DNA of 64,000 nt, taken from Pezicula radicicola (taxonomy: Eukaryota; Ascomycota; Leotiomycetes; Helotiales; Dermateaceae). Position 1 is the stretch's first letter. The number at the start of each line of letters is the position of its first letter. Location of the stretch: positions 993,975 through 1,057,974 of the forward strand of contig PDUO01000016.1 in NCBI GenBank assembly GCA_003008705.1, given 5' to 3'. A program made the translations under genes and the position numbers. Under the pieces are notes generated by a model. It saw only the letters and a program-made list of their open reading frames with translations. It ran no database searches and had not been told where the DNA came from. Of the stretch, positions 62,039-64,000 are shown piece after piece.

Positions 62039-62455
62039 TACAGATGAGCTATAGCACACAGTTATATATGGAGAAGGTGAGTGAAGATCAAACTGCTGAA
62101 TGAATGACTGGTGAGGACCAAGAACGGAATGGGGGAAGAAGAAGGGTGGTTTTATTAGGAAAGTCGGCAATATTGTTTTCATACGATAGCACAAAGTCAT
62201 TGTAACGGCCGTCGTAAAAAAAAGGAACAAAGGCGATTCGATTTCTGGTCTTTATGGAGTAAAATAATTTTATTGTACAATTAAAAAGAAAAAACAAAGC
62301 AAACCAGATTTCCCAGGTCAAAGAAGTAACAAAGCAGAAAGAAGTTCAACTTATGAAAGGCCCAATTATAGCACAGCATCTCGACTGTTGGCTGGTTAGT
62401 TTGGCTAGATGTTAGTGGTATAGTAATATGGTATGTATAGCAAGTTCATAAGGAA

Positions 62456-63874
62456 TCAGTAATAGCCATTGCGGCTAGCGAAGAGGTTGTTGGCTGGTAC
62501 ACCAAACGCTGGGTTTGTAGAAGGGCCAGAGCCTGGCCTTTGCGCGACTAGATAGAGCTAAGTTCTTTGTTCCTCGCGATGTACAGGACATACTGACCTC
62601 TTGACCTGATAGCAGGCCTTGCAAAGCCATCGGCTGTCTCTGTGGGGTTGCTAACTTTCAGACCAGCACTCATGCCATAGCCAGCGAAACCATTGTTTTG
62701 ATTATTGAGGTTTCTAAGAGGTGATCGTTGAGGAGTGGCTCTGTGGGAAAGGTGGGGAGTTCCAGCAGCGAGATTGCTTGTTTGAGGATGGATGGGGCCT
62801 AAAATGGGGTTTCCGCCTGCGACACGTCGGCGATGGCTTGATGGAGTCTGGATGGGTTGATTTTCTGTGCGCTCATTAGTGATAGCGTCGTAATAGGATT
62901 GAAGTCCGTACGATTGATGCGTCCTTGGCCACCGATTCCAGCCCATGGGCCTTCACCTGTCTCATTTGGCGCGTTCTGAGATAACCTTGGACCATTATGA
63001 TTGGGAACCTGCTGGCGCATATCATGAGACTGCAGACCTGGATAAAGGGGGACTGGCGGCCGCATGTTCTGATCTCCTACTTTGTCAACAAATCGATTCG
63101 CCATGACAGTAGCTTGGATGGTATGGTCAACAGCATCAGAAGCAGCACTCTGCACCTGACCCAACATGGACCGGCGCTTCAACTTATCGTATAGTTCTTG
63201 GGTTTGTAATTGTTTGCGACTCTTCTCTCGGTAGGCTTGAACAATTTCCTCATTCTTGCGTCGAAGGTTGTCCTGGTCCTGGGCCATACCTACATATCCA
63301 TTAGCGTTAGATTTAAACGGTAACAAGGCGGCTTACTCGCTAACTTGGCGCGCAATTCTGAAATTTGGGAATTCGCATCGTGAATGACTTTATCCATCTG
63401 TGTGCTTAAGCTGCCATATTTGTCGGTCAGGGTCTTGGACAAATGCTCCTGGTAGACTCTGTGGCCTCGTCAGCGAACAATCTGACTACTATGGCCCGTA
63501 AAACACACATCTCTTGTGTGGCCTGATAAGCCCAAAAGCTCAATGCTCTGCCAGCACATTCCATGATAATATTTGGGCTCAGTCCGCTTAGTATGCTCGT
63601 CTTGTAGTCGTCTGTAGGATTGAGGTTGGTGACCACCACATCATCGGGATTCATCATGGTCAAGCCACAGGCGGGGCATATGGGACGATGACCTTCACGT
63701 TGGCCAGAAAGCTGCTGTCGGTTGGAACAGTCAATACAGAAGACATGGCTATTGTTGATTAGCTGCTGTAATAATCGACGGGCCAAAGTCGCCTTGCCTG
63801 CACGTGGTAACCACGGCGTGATCGTTCAGCTCCCTGTGGCACTTGAGCCAGTTGCAACGCAGAGTGTGCTCCAT
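62456..63874 (-). CDS. HEI10/CCNB1IP1-like RING-coiled-coil protein
   Basis: Six exons: 63874-63798, 63748-63509, 63458-63337, 63289-62912, 62864-62598 and 62547-62456; all phases agree, 391 residues, ending A-S-R-N-G-Y-Y. An N-terminal C3HC4 RING uses Cys7, Cys12, Cys25, His27, Cys30, Cys33, Cys50 and Cys53. Then come N-P-D-D-V-V-V-T, N-P-T-D-D-Y-K-T-S-I-L-S-G-L and M-E-C-A-G-R-A-L-S-F-W-A-Y-Q, strongly conserved in fungal CCNB1IP1-like proteins, a coiled coil (~115-190) and a disordered Pro/Asn-rich tail. Relatives (HEI10, Zip3) are SUMO/ubiquitin ligases that mark meiotic crossover sites. Intron 1 has a GC donor (AG|GCAAG) and a TAG acceptor and splits the RING between Cys25 and His27. The start ATG is the first in frame before Cys7. 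Confidence 0.92.
63798..63874 (-). other. First coding exon ending in a GC splice donor
   Basis: The exon ends TGC AG and the intron begins GCAAGG. No GT nearby gives a frame that restores the RING, whereas GC-AG removal of 63749-63797 joins Cys25-Ser26-His27 exactly. The intron has GCTAATC as a branch-like site and ends CAATAG. Confidence 0.85.
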
Positions 63875-64000
63875 CCTTGCAGTAGGATTGTAAGATTCTA
63901 TCGCAATTGTCATCGGGGTTATCGGTATAGTAGAGTGACCTACTCTCAGAGAATGGAGGTGCTAAGGAATTGAGGATATTCATTCCATCCAATGTTGGTT

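Noticed and set aside
62039..62230. 64-residue upstream extension of the coiled-coil gene
   Set aside because: Hydrophobic, Phe/Pro-rich and unlike the rest; the ATG at 62038 opens a typical charged N terminus.

Overview
The window is nuclear DNA of a filamentous ascomycete (Pezizomycotina). Supporting this are genes with 46-140 nt introns that use GT-AG ends and CTAAC/CTGAC-like branch sites, a Zn2Cys6 regulator, a LaeA-like methyltransferase, a Dal5-type transporter, a DUF3176 membrane-protein relic and an intron-containing tRNA-Gln(UUG). A leotiomycete is a plausible guess but is inference only. Much of the window is AT-rich, gene-poor and full of decayed genes and small transposons, with moderate-GC islands that carry intact genes.

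Layout. 1-10 kb: a tentative small acidic ORF gene, tRNA-Gln, an unidentified gene relic, an intact YMR226C-type short-chain dehydrogenase and a long SNF2/RING helicase pseudogene. 10-20.6 kb: no convincing gene; AT-rich sequence with a MITE-like inverted repeat, then about 4 kb of GC-richer, repeat-rich DNA in front of a three-module zinc-ribbon protein gene (20.7-21.8 kb). 23.5-25.5 kb: a divergent protein-kinase-like gene. 27.2-33.8 kb: a co-oriented trio of LaeA-like methyltransferase, Zn2Cys6 transcription factor and cyclase-family hydrolase, with a 23-bp satellite on both sides of the methyltransferase; one satellite block lies inside a 429-bp inverted-repeat element. 34-38.5 kb: a DUF3176 pseudogene and a Tc1/mariner-type MITE. 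39-46.1 kb: a novel two-copy-domain/coiled-coil gene, a piggyBac element interrupted by one in-frame stop, and a gene with a PD-(D/E)XK-like signature, all on the minus strand. 46.7-56.4 kb: an FAD monooxygenase, an unresolved zinc-finger/coiled-coil locus, a Dal5-family transporter and an Fe(II)/2-oxoglutarate oxygenase. 57.9-63.9 kb: a RING protein, a coiled-coil protein and an HEI10/CCNB1IP1-like meiotic RING protein whose RING is split by a GC-AG intron.

The metabolic genes between 27 and 56 kb (methyltransferase, regulator, cyclase-like hydrolase, flavin monooxygenase, carboxylate/anion transporter, 2OG oxygenase) could form a loose catabolic or secondary-metabolism neighbourhood, now broken up by transposons. 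This is inferred from family membership only. All spliced models below were built by hand by matching reading phases across consensus splice sites; no transcript data were available.
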